Shown here: piece after piece, positions 17,839-25,689 of the stretch
Numbering within the stretch: the stretch's first letter is position 1
How the letters are laid out: the number at the start of each line of letters is the position of its first letter
Source: Gemmatimonadota bacterium
GTDB taxonomy: Bacteria; Gemmatimonadota; Gemmatimonadetes; Gemmatimonadales; GWC2-71-9
Length of the DNA stretch: 64,000 nt
Direction: 5' to 3'
NCBI GenBank assembly: GCA_029262195.1
Contig: JAJCZX010000038.1
Location: 124,001-188,000, forward strand
Notes under the pieces: generated by a model
Database searches by the model: none
Seen by the model: the letters and a program-made list of their open reading frames with translations, nothing else
What the model was told of the DNA's origin: nothing
Made by a program: the position numbers and the translations under genes

Positions 17839-18286
17839 ATGGTTTGCGTTCCCATGGTTTCCGAGGCGAACCCGTTGAAACGATGCAATTCAGCAATCGC
17901 CCAAAAGAAGTTCTCCGCATCCAAAAAATGTAGGAGGCGTCGAACGACACATTGCACACCGCGTGCCGTAGCGTTAACACCAGTTAAACCCTTGTAAAAC
18001 TTAGCTTTCGAGTGCGAAGCGTTTCCATTTCCAGAAGTCCGATTGATGCAGGTCGACAACAGTTTGAGTCGGATTGCCGTACCACTGCAACGACAGTCCC
18101 AAACTACCCTCCAAAACTCTTCTCGTAAATCGGAGTTTTCCCCGGTTTATTCACTGGATATTCCGCGACGCCATGACGGTATCTATATTGCCACTGTCCC
18201 CAGCTTGATGCGGTGAGTATCGTCACCTGAGTTTGTGCGGATCATCACATTTCAATTTTCGGATTCCACACATTGTCGGAGAAAAT
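17839..18286. other. Divergent intergenic region between the regulator and the export gene
   Basis: These 448 bases hold no convincing gene. On the minus strand is the sigma-54 promoter of the response regulator (17953-17968). On the plus strand, about 110 bases before the export gene start, is a weaker GG-N10-GC element near 18177-18192 with an intact TTGC half but a poor -24 half. The segment around 17971-18005 contains GTTAA and ACTTAG words like those near other promoters of this region. Confidence 0.5.
17953..17968 (-). promoter_or_regulatory. Sigma-54 promoter of the degenerate response regulator
   Basis: The minus-strand reading is CGGCACGCGGTGTGCA. GG and GC are ten bases apart, the -24 half GGCACG is complete, and 10 of 12 informative positions match. 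It lies about 115 bases upstream of the ATG at 17838. Confidence 0.62.
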
Positions 18287-19066
18287 TTGAAGATTTTCAT
18301 TTACGGGTCCATCGCTTTATCGCTCGCCACAGCACCTCTCGCGGCACAGGCCGGGCAGACAACGGCGCAAAAGCCTTTTGCCACCCGCGGTGAACTAACA
18401 GACCTGCTAGACGTTTTGAATGGGACGGTCAATTCGGCTGTGTATACTGATACCCTGAAAGGAATCGCCCGCGCAGCAGCTGGAGTGGTGCGCTCACGCT
18501 TAGACCAGGGCGATTTTCAGGTTGGAGACAGAATTCACGTTACGGTAGAAACCACAGGCATCGTTGAAGACACTCTCGTGGTTCTTGAAGACCTCAAGTT
18601 GGAACTCCCCGCGATGGGCGAATTCTCGGTCCGGGGCATTCTTCGCGCTGAACTTGAAGAAGCACTTGGTACTTTCTACGCCGATTTCGTAAGGAATGCA
18701 GTGGTGAGAGTTTCTCCGCTCATCCGGATTTCGATTATCGGTGGCGTTGGCCGCCCCGGCTTCTATACGGTACCCTCAAACACACTCCTCTCCGACGTGG
18801 TGATGGATGCAGGGGGACCGATCGTCGGATCTCGCTTGAACGAAGCCCATATTGACCGTAACACCGAAGTCCTGGCTCGGGCCGACGCGGTGCGGCTCGC
18901 TTTTATCGAGGGGAATACGCTTGACCAGATTGGAATGCGGGAGGGCGACCAATTAGTGATCCCGGAGCGGGGTGACGGAGGCCAGGGTCTACAAACGTCG
19001 TTGCGGAATTTCACCACCATACTGGGGATCCCGGCATCGATTTTCGCGCTCAGCCGACTATTCTAA
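18287..19066 (+). CDS. Wza-like polysaccharide export protein (Poly_export/SLBB)
   Basis: This 259-residue periplasmic or outer-membrane protein helps pass polysaccharide across the outer membrane together with the Wzc-like autokinase. The chosen start is the TTG at 18287, five bases after a GGAG site. It gives a clean signal peptide ending A-A-Q-A, whereas the longer reading from 18233 has no such site. The Poly_export domain starts at about 75 (F-Q-V-G-D-R-I-H-V-T-V). An SLBB-type domain follows (I-S-I-I-G-G-V-G-R-P-G-F-Y-T-V-P), then L-S-D-V-V-M-D-A-G-G-P and G-D-Q-L-V-I-P-E-R. There is no lipobox cysteine, unlike E. coli Wza. Confidence 0.87.
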   Translation: MKIFIYGSIALSLATAPLAAQAGQTTAQKPFATRGELTDLLDVLNGTVNSAVYTDTLKGIARAAAGVVRSRLDQGDFQVGDRIHVTVETTGIVEDTLVVLEDLKLELPAMGEFSVRGILRAELEEALGTFYADFVRNAVVRVSPLIRISIIGGVGRPGFYTVPSNTLLSDVVMDAGGPIVGSRLNEAHIDRNTEVLARADAVRLAFIEGNTLDQIGMREGDQLVIPERGDGGQGLQTSLRNFTTILGIPASIFALSRLF

Positions 19067-19076
19067 CGCAGCGTTC

Positions 19077-20036
19077 CTAACCGATCCGACTCAATTCTCT
19101 GCTTCGCGGTACCGCCCGCGACAACGACACTTTTACGTTGCCATTTCCGACCCGCAGAGGTATGTCGTTGCGCACGCCGCAGACGGCTTGAGCACCTCGG
19201 CGGTTGCATATCTCGACTATCTCACTCAATTCTTGTCGGCTGATCTTCCCGCCGGCTTCAAGCTGCACGGCTCCACTGGTCGGCCGCGCTCCGACAACGT
19301 CATCAACATACCGGGCGTTTAGAGCCACCACGTATCGCCGCAACTCCCACAGGATCTCCTCAACTTTAATCAGTCCGGCCGCGCTACTTACTTCCACAGA
19401 TACATAGATCTGGTTCCCGGAGAGTTCGAGACTTTCCGCAACAAGGTCCAGTACCCGATTCCATGCAATCGCCGCCGATCTCTGGTTAACATCGGGGAGG
19501 TAAAAAAACAGCTTGGAATCAGAGTCGGCACTCATTTGATGAGCAACCGAATACAGAACCAGGTCCACTATTCCTGCTGACACCTCGGCCGCCACGTCAG
19601 CGAACTTCTCATCTACCTGTAGCAGGGGCCGCGGGCGGATTGTGAGGACTGTGTGACCGTCTTCACCGGAAACACGATCCATTGAAGCCAGCGAAACGGC
19701 CTGTCTAACACCAGCCCCCCAGGAACCCGAGGGGTCGATTTCCATATCTGCGACAAAAACATCGGCTCCGCAGGACAAACCTGCCGAGGCCACCTGCAAA
19801 TCGGCCGGCCCCCTGATTTCTACACTACGGTTTTCCAGGGACATCGGCACCCGGGCCACAGTCCAGGCAGACCTACGGACCGCCGCGTCCACACCAACGG
19901 ATTGCGGGGCGAACTCCCCACCCAGCGGCAACGGTATCTCCTGCGATATTTTTTTTATCAGCGCCGAAGCGGCTACCGAAACTTTGGTCTCGATAATCTC
20001 TTGCTCGGCCCCTTTTTTCGTCCGCTGGTCGCTCAC
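19077..20036 (-). CDS. Truncated, degenerate malate synthase-like protein
   Basis: The 319-residue sequence follows malate synthase A through its TIM-barrel. It has S-V-E-I-R-G-P-A-D at about 71-79, C-G-A-D-V-F-V-A-D at 89-97, I-R-P-R-P at 133-137, F-F-Y-L-P at 177-181, V-E-E-I-L-W-E-L-R at 225-233, and C-N-R-R-G-A-Q-A near 277-284. The position of the metal-binding glutamate in the family I-E-T motif is serine here (about residue 217). The protein also stops before the C-terminal domain that supplies the catalytic aspartate. It is therefore probably not a working malate synthase. It has a strong sigma-54 promoter and lies inside the exopolysaccharide region, so a recruited regulatory or binding role is likely. 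Confidence 0.75.
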   Translation of the reverse strand: MSDQRTKKGAEQEIIETKVSVAASALIKKISQEIPLPLGGEFAPQSVGVDAAVRRSAWTVARVPMSLENRSVEIRGPADLQVASAGLSCGADVFVADMEIDPSGSWGAGVRQAVSLASMDRVSGEDGHTVLTIRPRPLLQVDEKFADVAAEVSAGIVDLVLYSVAHQMSADSDSKLFFYLPDVNQRSAAIAWNRVLDLVAESLELSGNQIYVSVEVSSAAGLIKVEEILWELRRYVVALNARYVDDVVGARPTSGAVQLEAGGKISRQELSEIVEICNRRGAQAVCGVRNDIPLRVGNGNVKVSLSRAVPRSRELSRIG

Positions 20037-20080
20037 GGCTCATTTCCCCTGGTTTGTCTTGATCCTCTCCGGGATAAAGT

Positions 20081-20096
20081 CGCAAGGGACGTGCCT
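20081..20096 (-). promoter_or_regulatory. Sigma-54 promoter of the malate synthase-like gene
   Basis: The minus-strand reading is AGGCACGTCCCTTGCG. It has complete GGCACG and TTGC halves at the correct ten-base GG/GC spacing, matching 10 of 12 informative positions. It lies about 45 bases before the ATG at 20036. This is one of the best -24/-12 matches in the window. Confidence 0.68.
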
Positions 20097-20169
20097 GATT
20101 CTCGAAAACAAAAACACACCAATCCTCCAAGAAAAAAACACCACCGAACTGGCGTTAAGTCATTGCAGT

Positions 20170-20180
20170 TAAGTAACTTA
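20170..20180. promoter_or_regulatory. TAAGT-N-ACTTA palindrome
   Basis: TAAGTAACTTA lies 74 bases upstream of the sigma-54 promoter at 20081-20096, a distance normal for an activator site. The same word with a different central base occurs before the CAAX-protease gene (25635-25645). Confidence 0.35.
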
Positions 20181-20209
20181 GATGTTCACGCAGTCAGTCA
20201 TGGTCCTGC

Positions 20210-20228
20210 CCAAAGGAAATTCCTTTGG
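20210..20228 (-). terminator. Hairpin downstream of the acylation cassette
   Basis: An eight-base stem (CCAAAGGA/TCCTTTGG) with a three-base loop lies 74 bases beyond the SGNH gene stop. A second small GC hairpin (GGCC-N5-GGCC) sits beside it. There is no T tract, so termination is only suggested. Confidence 0.35.
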
Positions 20229-20301
20229 CCGGGACGGCCGTATGCGTAGCGCCTCCGCGACATTTCGTTGCAGTCGCGTACGTCGTTTGTGGACCTGATC
20301 G

Positions 20302-21444
20302 CTAGAGCCCGGCCGGGGACAGTTCGGACCCCTGGTAGGCACTCAACGGGTCGAAACCGCCGCCGGTGCCCTGACCGAAAACACTGTCGGCCCATTCGAA
20401 TTCGGCAACCAAACGCTCAACTCGAGCATCAATCGTCTGCTGGTTGATGAGAACTCCGAAATCCTTTGAGATGTCGGTGGTATCGCCACCAAACACCCTT
20501 GCGGCAATTGCCTGGCCAATTGATGGTCGGAAATGGCCATGGTCGTAGTAGAGGTGATCGTCGAGCGTCACAGTGTTGTAGCCACCAAAATCCCAGAAGG
20601 GATGGATCGCGGTGAGACCGCGGACAAGCGCAATGTAATCTTCGAACGCGATCTTATTCATAAGACTGAGATTGGGCGGAGAGAGAATCACCGTGACCTC
20701 AATTCCCCGGGATGAAGCAAGCGAAACGAAGCTTGAAATAGACGAAAGAGATTGCTCCAGGATGGACATACCATGAGCCTCCCTTGCAAGACGATTGTTC
20801 CGAACCCCGTAGTCGTCTAGAAAGGCTTCGTGGTCAGCTTCAATCAACTCTTCCTGGTGAACAAAATAGTAAATGCCTTGAGAGCGATCATAACTCTCGT
20901 GCTGCCCTGCCCTCCACCCAAGCAATCTGTGCCCCAGCTTATCCCTGGTACCCCGCAAATGGAATCTGAGTAGGTAGCCGCCATAGAATCCGGCTGCGCT
21001 GCTACCTGTCACCCTGGGTCCGAACCGCTTGTAAACTTCGCTATTTTCTCCGTACCTCCATATAGCAGTAACGTCCAGTTGGAGTACAACACGCCGGGGA
21101 GTCTGACCGTTCTCGAGCAGATATGTGAGCATGCGTTGGTAGTCCCAGGGGTCGCCGGCTGCGACTCCCAGGTTGTAAACGCTGGAGCCCGGAATCAGGG
21201 ATTCGATGGTTTCCGGGTAGACCTGGCTCGCCGTCGACGATCCGAAATAGAACAAATCAAATTCGCCCCGATGTGAATCGAGGTATTCGATTTTCCATAG
21301 CCTTTCATTGGTAAGGCCCGAACCCTTCCATGGCCCAATCCGGAAGAAGTCGTATGGATCGACGAAAAGGTTGAATAGGATCAACGCCATTAGAGTCCCG
21401 AAGAAGATCGACAGAACCGCCCGAAGCCAACCCTTGTAGGTCAT
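20302..21444 (-). CDS. Membrane-anchored SGNH-like protein, DltD/AlgX-type partner of MBOAT
   Basis: This 380-residue protein has one N-terminal membrane helix (about residues 10-30) and an extracytoplasmic domain. SGNH-like signatures are the serine block Y-F-G-S-S-T-A at about 68-74, Y-N-L-G-V-A-A-G, and a late D-H-G-H-F-R-P that would give the Asp/His pair. DltD, AlgX and AlgJ proteins of this type hand an acyl group from the MBOAT channel to the final polymer. I chose the ATG at 21444, which follows the MBOAT stop by one base (TGATATG); a GTG at 21471 would add nine residues. It is last in the FkbH-ACP-MBOAT-SGNH unit. Confidence 0.78.
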   Translation of the reverse strand: MTYKGWLRAVLSIFFGTLMALILFNLFVDPYDFFRIGPWKGSGLTNERLWKIEYLDSHRGEFDLFYFGSSTASQVYPETIESLIPGSSVYNLGVAAGDPWDYQRMLTYLLENGQTPRRVVLQLDVTAIWRYGENSEVYKRFGPRVTGSSAAGFYGGYLLRFHLRGTRDKLGHRLLGWRAGQHESYDRSQGIYYFVHQEELIEADHEAFLDDYGVRNNRLAREAHGMSILEQSLSSISSFVSLASSRGIEVTVILSPPNLSLMNKIAFEDYIALVRGLTAIHPFWDFGGYNTVTLDDHLYYDHGHFRPSIGQAIAARVFGGDTTDISKDFGVLINQQTIDARVERLVAEFEWADSVFGQGTGGGFDPLSAYQGSELSPAGL

Positions 21445-21445
21445 A

Positions 21446-22915
21446 TCAGAAGTCAAAGTAGAGGAACTCACTGTTAGCGCCGATCTTATACAAAGAACTC
21501 AATAACAAAACAACGGCTCCCGCCAGGGTAAGGTATCTCGGTCGAAAACCATCCATCAGTTCAATAGAGTTTCGCGCAAAAGCGATGATTGCCAGCAGCA
21601 GACCGAGTGCGAATACGGTGCCCGGGCCCGCGCTCACGTCAGTTAGCACCGTTCCGAATTCCACGCCGGCGCGAGAAAGTCCGGACAACATATCCGCCAA
21701 ACTCGTCGGTAACATCACCCCGTTGAAACCGAACATTCCGCCAATCACCTTGCCCGCGTCTTGAGCCGTCTGAGCCCGAAAAACAACATTGGCTATGTTG
21801 ACGAAATTAAAGGTGATCAGCCAGGCTAGGATGCTTGGCATCCGTCGTTTCTGCTTCCGCCACAAATGGCAGACGACAAGCCCTAAGCCGTGAAGGCCAC
21901 CCCACGCAACAAAAGTCCAGGCCGCGCCATGCCACAAACCCGAGATCAGCATCGCCAGCAGTGTAGCAACCATCGCGTTGCGCAGGGTAATGCGTTTAAA
22001 AGACCTCAGGATGGGCGTGTACACGTAGGTGTTAATAAAGACACTGAGGGTGATGTGCCACCGGTCCCAGAAATTGATCAAGGTCAAAGCACGGTAGGGG
22101 CTATTGAAGTTCAAAGGTAACCTGATGTTGAGCATCAAAGCCGCGCCGGTCGCCATGTCCGTGTAGCCGCTAAAGTCGAAGTAGATCTGGAAACTGAACG
22201 CCAGGCTCGCGACCCAGGCAGCCAACATGTTCAGGCTCTCCGCTTGATCAAAACCCGCGACGACAATCGATGACAAAGAATCAGCGATCACCAGCTTCTT
22301 AAAGAGCCCAACAATGAAAACAAAAACACCGCGACTCATGTTCTCCGGTATGGCACGTCCCTGCTCTCCCCTGGCAAACTGAGGCATCATCTCCGCGTGA
22401 TGGACGATTGGACCGGCGATGAGCTGAGGGAAAAAGGAGACAAACAGGGCGTAGTTCAGGAAGGCGTGTTCTTTCGCAAGACCTTCGTACACGTCAACCA
22501 GGTAGGCTACCTGCTGGAGCGTGAAAAAACTTATTCCCAACGGTAAAACAAGGTGCAGCAGGACAAAATTCGAGCCGGCTACCGTGTTCACGTTCGAGAT
22601 AAAGAAGTCCGCGTATTTGAAAAAACCCAGAAGCCCAAGATTGAAGGCCAGCCCGAGAAGAAAAAGCCACTTCGCCCGCGCGGCTTCACCGTTTTCGTTC
22701 TGTGCTCTGATGGCTGACGAAACGAACCAGTTGACCAAAACCGACGCTATCAACAACGACAGGTAAATCGGGTTCCACCAACCATAAAAAGTGGCCGACG
22801 CGACGAGCAACCAACTTTTTGAAATCGTGTGACCACCTACCCGGTCAAGTGCAAAAAACACAACAACAACAACCGGAAGGAAGATGTAAACGAATACGGG
22901 AGAACTAAAAAGCAT
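21446..22915 (-). CDS. MBOAT-family membrane O-acyltransferase (AlgI/DltB-like)
   Basis: The 489-residue polytopic protein moves an acyl group across the inner membrane for attachment to an extracellular polymer. It shows the AlgI pattern: V-F-V-Y-I-F-L-P at the start, F-S-G-Y-T-D-M-A-T-G near the middle, and the catalytic region S-G-L-W-H-G-A-A-W-T-F-V-A-W-G-G-L-H-G with both family histidines. Its length is typical. It lies between the acyl carrier protein gene and the SGNH partner, so the donor is probably the carrier protein rather than free acyl-CoA. Confidence 0.9.
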   Translation of the reverse strand: MLFSSPVFVYIFLPVVVVVFFALDRVGGHTISKSWLLVASATFYGWWNPIYLSLLIASVLVNWFVSSAIRAQNENGEAARAKWLFLLGLAFNLGLLGFFKYADFFISNVNTVAGSNFVLLHLVLPLGISFFTLQQVAYLVDVYEGLAKEHAFLNYALFVSFFPQLIAGPIVHHAEMMPQFARGEQGRAIPENMSRGVFVFIVGLFKKLVIADSLSSIVVAGFDQAESLNMLAAWVASLAFSFQIYFDFSGYTDMATGAALMLNIRLPLNFNSPYRALTLINFWDRWHITLSVFINTYVYTPILRSFKRITLRNAMVATLLAMLISGLWHGAAWTFVAWGGLHGLGLVVCHLWRKQKRRMPSILAWLITFNFVNIANVVFRAQTAQDAGKVIGGMFGFNGVMLPTSLADMLSGLSRAGVEFGTVLTDVSAGPGTVFALGLLLAIIAFARNSIELMDGFRPRYLTLAGAVVLLLSSLYKIGANSEFLYFDF

Positions 22916-22983
22916 CTAGACGAAAAATTTTGACCGGTTACTCACCCAGCCGTTGCGGGAATCACGCAGAGGGCGGTGACGGT

Positions 22984-23223
22984 TCAGGATTGTTTTTGTG
23001 AGATTAATTCGATCATGTCACCGACGTTGCGCAACTTCTGCAACTCGCCGAGTGCGAACTTTACCTGAAACTCTGTCTCGACGGCGTCGACCAGGCTCAG
23101 GTGGGCAAGGGAGTCCCATCCAGGAACATCCGATGCGGCCGTTTCCGGGTTCAGCATGAGTTCAGGGCTGTCGAGGACATCTCGAAAGATCACCTGCAGA
23201 CTCTCCAGCACGTTTTTTGTCAT
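22984..23223 (-). CDS. Acyl carrier protein
   Basis: This 79-residue carrier protein has the phosphopantetheine attachment serine in G-W-D-S-L-A-H-L-S-L (about residue 38). The helical layout and acidic surface are normal for the family. I chose the ATG at 23223 (M-T-K-N-V), since the longer reading from 23265 adds a basic tail without a good ribosome site. It is placed between the FkbH-like gene and the MBOAT gene, so it is most likely a dedicated carrier for the group made by FkbH and not the fatty-acid ACP. Confidence 0.9.
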   Translation of the reverse strand: MTKNVLESLQVIFRDVLDSPELMLNPETAASDVPGWDSLAHLSLVDAVETEFQVKFALGELQKLRNVGDMIELISQKQS

Positions 23224-23393
23224 TCCACATCTTCTCTTACTTTTCTGTTTGTTCCCTGATTTCAAACCAACAAATAGGCCATGACCTGCGCGGGTTTTGT
23301 CGGTACTACCGGGGCCACAAATAATACCAACGACCCATGAATTAGTCTATCAAAAAGTATGAACTGACACCGATTTTCTCGGGCTTAATCAGC

Positions 23394-25184
23394 TCATCGC
23401 TCCACAGCTATTGCCTTATTCAAATCGGCGCGGTCAGCGAGTAAGTCATACACCCAAATACTGGTACCTTCTTTTTCAGGCTCGGTGTTTTCAAATCCCA
23501 GGCGCCCATAGTGGTCGCTGACCATATCGTTTTTTGCAGTGCGGATGTACTCACCAACGATTGTTTTGAGTCCCCTGTCCATAGCCGCAGCGACGAGATA
23601 ATCAAACATTGCCATTTCCATGCCGCGTTTCAAAACGCGGCAACTCATCAACCACGTGTCGACCTCCAGTGCATCACCCGCGACACGGGCGATAATCAAG
23701 GAGACCAGACCATTGTCTCCGAATTTATCAGTCAATTTTCCATACAACGTGATGAAACTACTGTCGCCAGCCATGCTTTCAATTTCTGATTGGGTGTACC
23801 GGCGCGTAGTCAGATTGAACTGGTTGGTCTTGTTCGTCAGCTGCGTTATTCGGTCCAGGTAAACCGGTTCGAACGGCTTGATGACAGCAGACATTTCAAG
23901 CGAGGCAAGGAACTCATCGTAGTTTGAAAAACGGGACTCAATCTTCTTACGCTGCGCGTTCGCAGCGTAATATTCCGATCGTTGCACGTCCTCCTTGGAC
24001 AGCGACAAGGTTTCAAAAAACGCGCCCCTGTCCAGAACGTTGATGAAACCGCTGATCTCGGAGCCAACGTTGGGTACCGCGACCGCCGGCAACTGAGAGC
24101 TAACAAGCTCCCGCTCGGCGTAATTGTCATCGATGAAAACCAGACTGTCGACCCCTATGTTGATTTCTGACGCGATCGCCTCAATGTTTTCGTCCTTCCT
24201 ATTCCAGTTGGCTTTGAAGGCTGAAAAATCATTGAGCGATAGCACTGAGTCAGGGTGAGAAAACCCCTGTTTCGCATTTTCTTCTTCGTTTTTTGAACAA
24301 ACTGCCAGGATTACCCCTCTTTTTCTCAACTGGGAGGCGTACTCTTGAAAATCCGAAAAAGCCTCAGCTTCAGCTGTTTCCCGACCAAGCTGAATCCCCT
24401 CAAGCCCGTCGTCTCCTATGACCCCACCCCAGAGGGTGTTGTCGAGGTCAAGCACCAGACATTTCTTCGCCACACCGCAGAGGGTTCCGATGATACCGGC
24501 CAGGTTGTGAGCGAGATGGGGAATGGCTTCAAATGAAACAGCATATTTGGCGGTGTACCAGAGACGCCGATCATGCCAGGTATTCAACCCCAACGATGCG
24601 GACAGGTACTCTATATCGTTTATGTGAAGGTGTTTCAAATCCGCGGCGCGCTCGGAAAAATATTGATTGATCCTGCGCGTAAAATGTGACCTTCCGCGAA
24701 CATCAACCGTGTCGAGATTACCCAACGGGCGTTCAAAAGGCGCTTCCATGTTATTCTGGATTACTGCGCAATCGAACTGCTCCGCAGCACGATTCCACAT
24801 CGATTCGAACCGCTGAGTCTCGCTTTCAAACAAATCGTCCACGGCCTTCTGATCATCGTCGAGGCCCGGATATCGGGACAGATTCTTGTTCGTTGTATGG
24901 AAGTAAATGATGTCAGGGCCGAATTCAGCCAACCCGCCATCGTCAAACATCAGTTCTTCGTAATACCTGTCGTAACCGGATTCATAAAATGTCGGACGTA
25001 TTCCAGAGTTCAACAGAAACAACTCCAGAACGTCCTTGATCTCTGAGGTAGTAGACCCGCCCAGAATGGCGATTCGTTTTTCTATCGAGTATTCCCCTTC
25101 GAGCAACTCACGGCGAATTGCTCTCTTTTTCCGGCTAATCAACCTGGGAGTGAAAGGGTAGTCGAGAAGTTGTGGTGTCGTCAT
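23394..25184 (-). CDS. FkbH-like HAD-IIIC family protein
   Basis: FkbH-type enzymes take 1,3-bisphosphoglycerate, remove a phosphate and load a glyceryl group on a carrier protein. This 596-residue protein has an N-terminal SGNH-like region with L-G-G-S-T-T-S-E-I at 41-49. The HAD domain follows, with D-L-D-N-T-L-W-G-G-V-I-G-D-D-G near 245-260 and V-F-I-D-D-N near 360. A C-terminal GNAT-like part contains T-N-K-T-N-Q-F-N-L-T-T-R-R-Y. It heads the four-gene cassette with the carrier protein, MBOAT and SGNH protein behind a sigma-54 promoter. I infer that it supplies a glyceryl- or lactyl-like group for polysaccharide decoration. Confidence 0.87.
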   Translation of the reverse strand: MTTPQLLDYPFTPRLISRKKRAIRRELLEGEYSIEKRIAILGGSTTSEIKDVLELFLLNSGIRPTFYESGYDRYYEELMFDDGGLAEFGPDIIYFHTTNKNLSRYPGLDDDQKAVDDLFESETQRFESMWNRAAEQFDCAVIQNNMEAPFERPLGNLDTVDVRGRSHFTRRINQYFSERAADLKHLHINDIEYLSASLGLNTWHDRRLWYTAKYAVSFEAIPHLAHNLAGIIGTLCGVAKKCLVLDLDNTLWGGVIGDDGLEGIQLGRETAEAEAFSDFQEYASQLRKRGVILAVCSKNEEENAKQGFSHPDSVLSLNDFSAFKANWNRKDENIEAIASEINIGVDSLVFIDDNYAERELVSSQLPAVAVPNVGSEISGFINVLDRGAFFETLSLSKEDVQRSEYYAANAQRKKIESRFSNYDEFLASLEMSAVIKPFEPVYLDRITQLTNKTNQFNLTTRRYTQSEIESMAGDSSFITLYGKLTDKFGDNGLVSLIIARVAGDALEVDTWLMSCRVLKRGMEMAMFDYLVAAAMDRGLKTIVGEYIRTAKNDMVSDHYGRLGFENTEPEKEGTSIWVYDLLADRADLNKAIAVER

Positions 25185-25249
25185 TTATCTAGAGCCAACT
25201 GTGCCAACCAAAGGGACGGTTCGTGAAGGGTGTATTGGGATTCAGAAAC

Positions 25250-25265
25250 AGCATTAAACGTGCCG
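25250..25265 (-). promoter_or_regulatory. Sigma-54 promoter of the FkbH-ACP-MBOAT-SGNH cassette
   Basis: The minus-strand reading is CGGCACGTTTAATGCT. It has a complete GGCACG -24 half and TGCT -12 half with GG/GC ten bases apart, matching 10 of 12 informative positions. It lies about 66 bases before the ATG at 25184. Confidence 0.65.
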
Positions 25266-25359
25266 TTTTTTACCGTAAAATGGGCCAAAGTCGTTTTGAC
25301 CAACGGCGGTTCAGGGAAAGAAACCAACTGGGTGGGTCGCCGCAATCCGGGCTCAGCGT

Positions 25360-25509
25360 CTAGTGGTGTACTCGCGCCTCGATAGCTAAAGCCGCGGGAT
25401 CGTGCCGTGCGAAAACCTCAAAGCGGGCGCCAAGGGCAACAAAAAGTGCCCAAAAAACACCCCCTGAAGTCAACCAGATCCCCGCTACAAGCAACAATTT
25501 CATCTTCAT
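25360..25509 (-). CDS. Possible small single-pass membrane protein
   Basis: From the ATG at 25509 this reads as 49 residues: a basic start (M-K-M-K), one hydrophobic helix (L-L-L-V-A-G-I-W-L-T-S-G-G-V-F-W-A-L-F-V-A-L-G-A) and a short polar tail with several basic residues and histidines. A longer reading starts at 25578. It lies between the FkbH cassette and the CAAX-protease gene. The ribosome site is weak and no family is recognised, so it may not be real. Confidence 0.3.
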   Translation of the reverse strand: MKMKLLLVAGIWLTSGGVFWALFVALGARFEVFARHDPAALAIEARVHH

Positions 25510-25634
25510 TCCCGTTTTCGGAATTTGCCGAGTCCCCAAAACCACACCAATATTGGAAGATCTCGAAAAAAATGCCATCTTTTTTATCCTGAAGACATCT
25601 TTAGACTCGGCACGCGGCCTAAATACGTATACCT

Positions 25635-25645
25635 TAAGTGACTTA
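25635..25645. promoter_or_regulatory. TAAGT-N-ACTTA palindrome before the CAAX-protease gene
   Basis: TAAGTGACTTA lies 45 bases before the ATG at 25690. It repeats the word found at 20170-20180. The rest of the 505-base spacer 25185-25689 shows only the sigma-54 promoter at 25250-25265 and the doubtful small gene at 25360-25509. Confidence 0.35.
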
Positions 25646-25689
25646 CGTCACCCTACCAGTCAACCAACAACCAACAATCCGAAACACCG

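Noticed and set aside
18177-18192. Plus-strand GG-N10-GC element before the Wza-like gene
   Set aside because: The -12 half is good but only about half of the informative positions match, so it is mentioned only as a weak candidate in the spacer entry.
25431-25447. GGCAC/TTGC element resembling a sigma-54 promoter
   Set aside because: GG and GC are 11 bases apart, which sigma-54 does not normally tolerate, and no gene start follows at a suitable distance.
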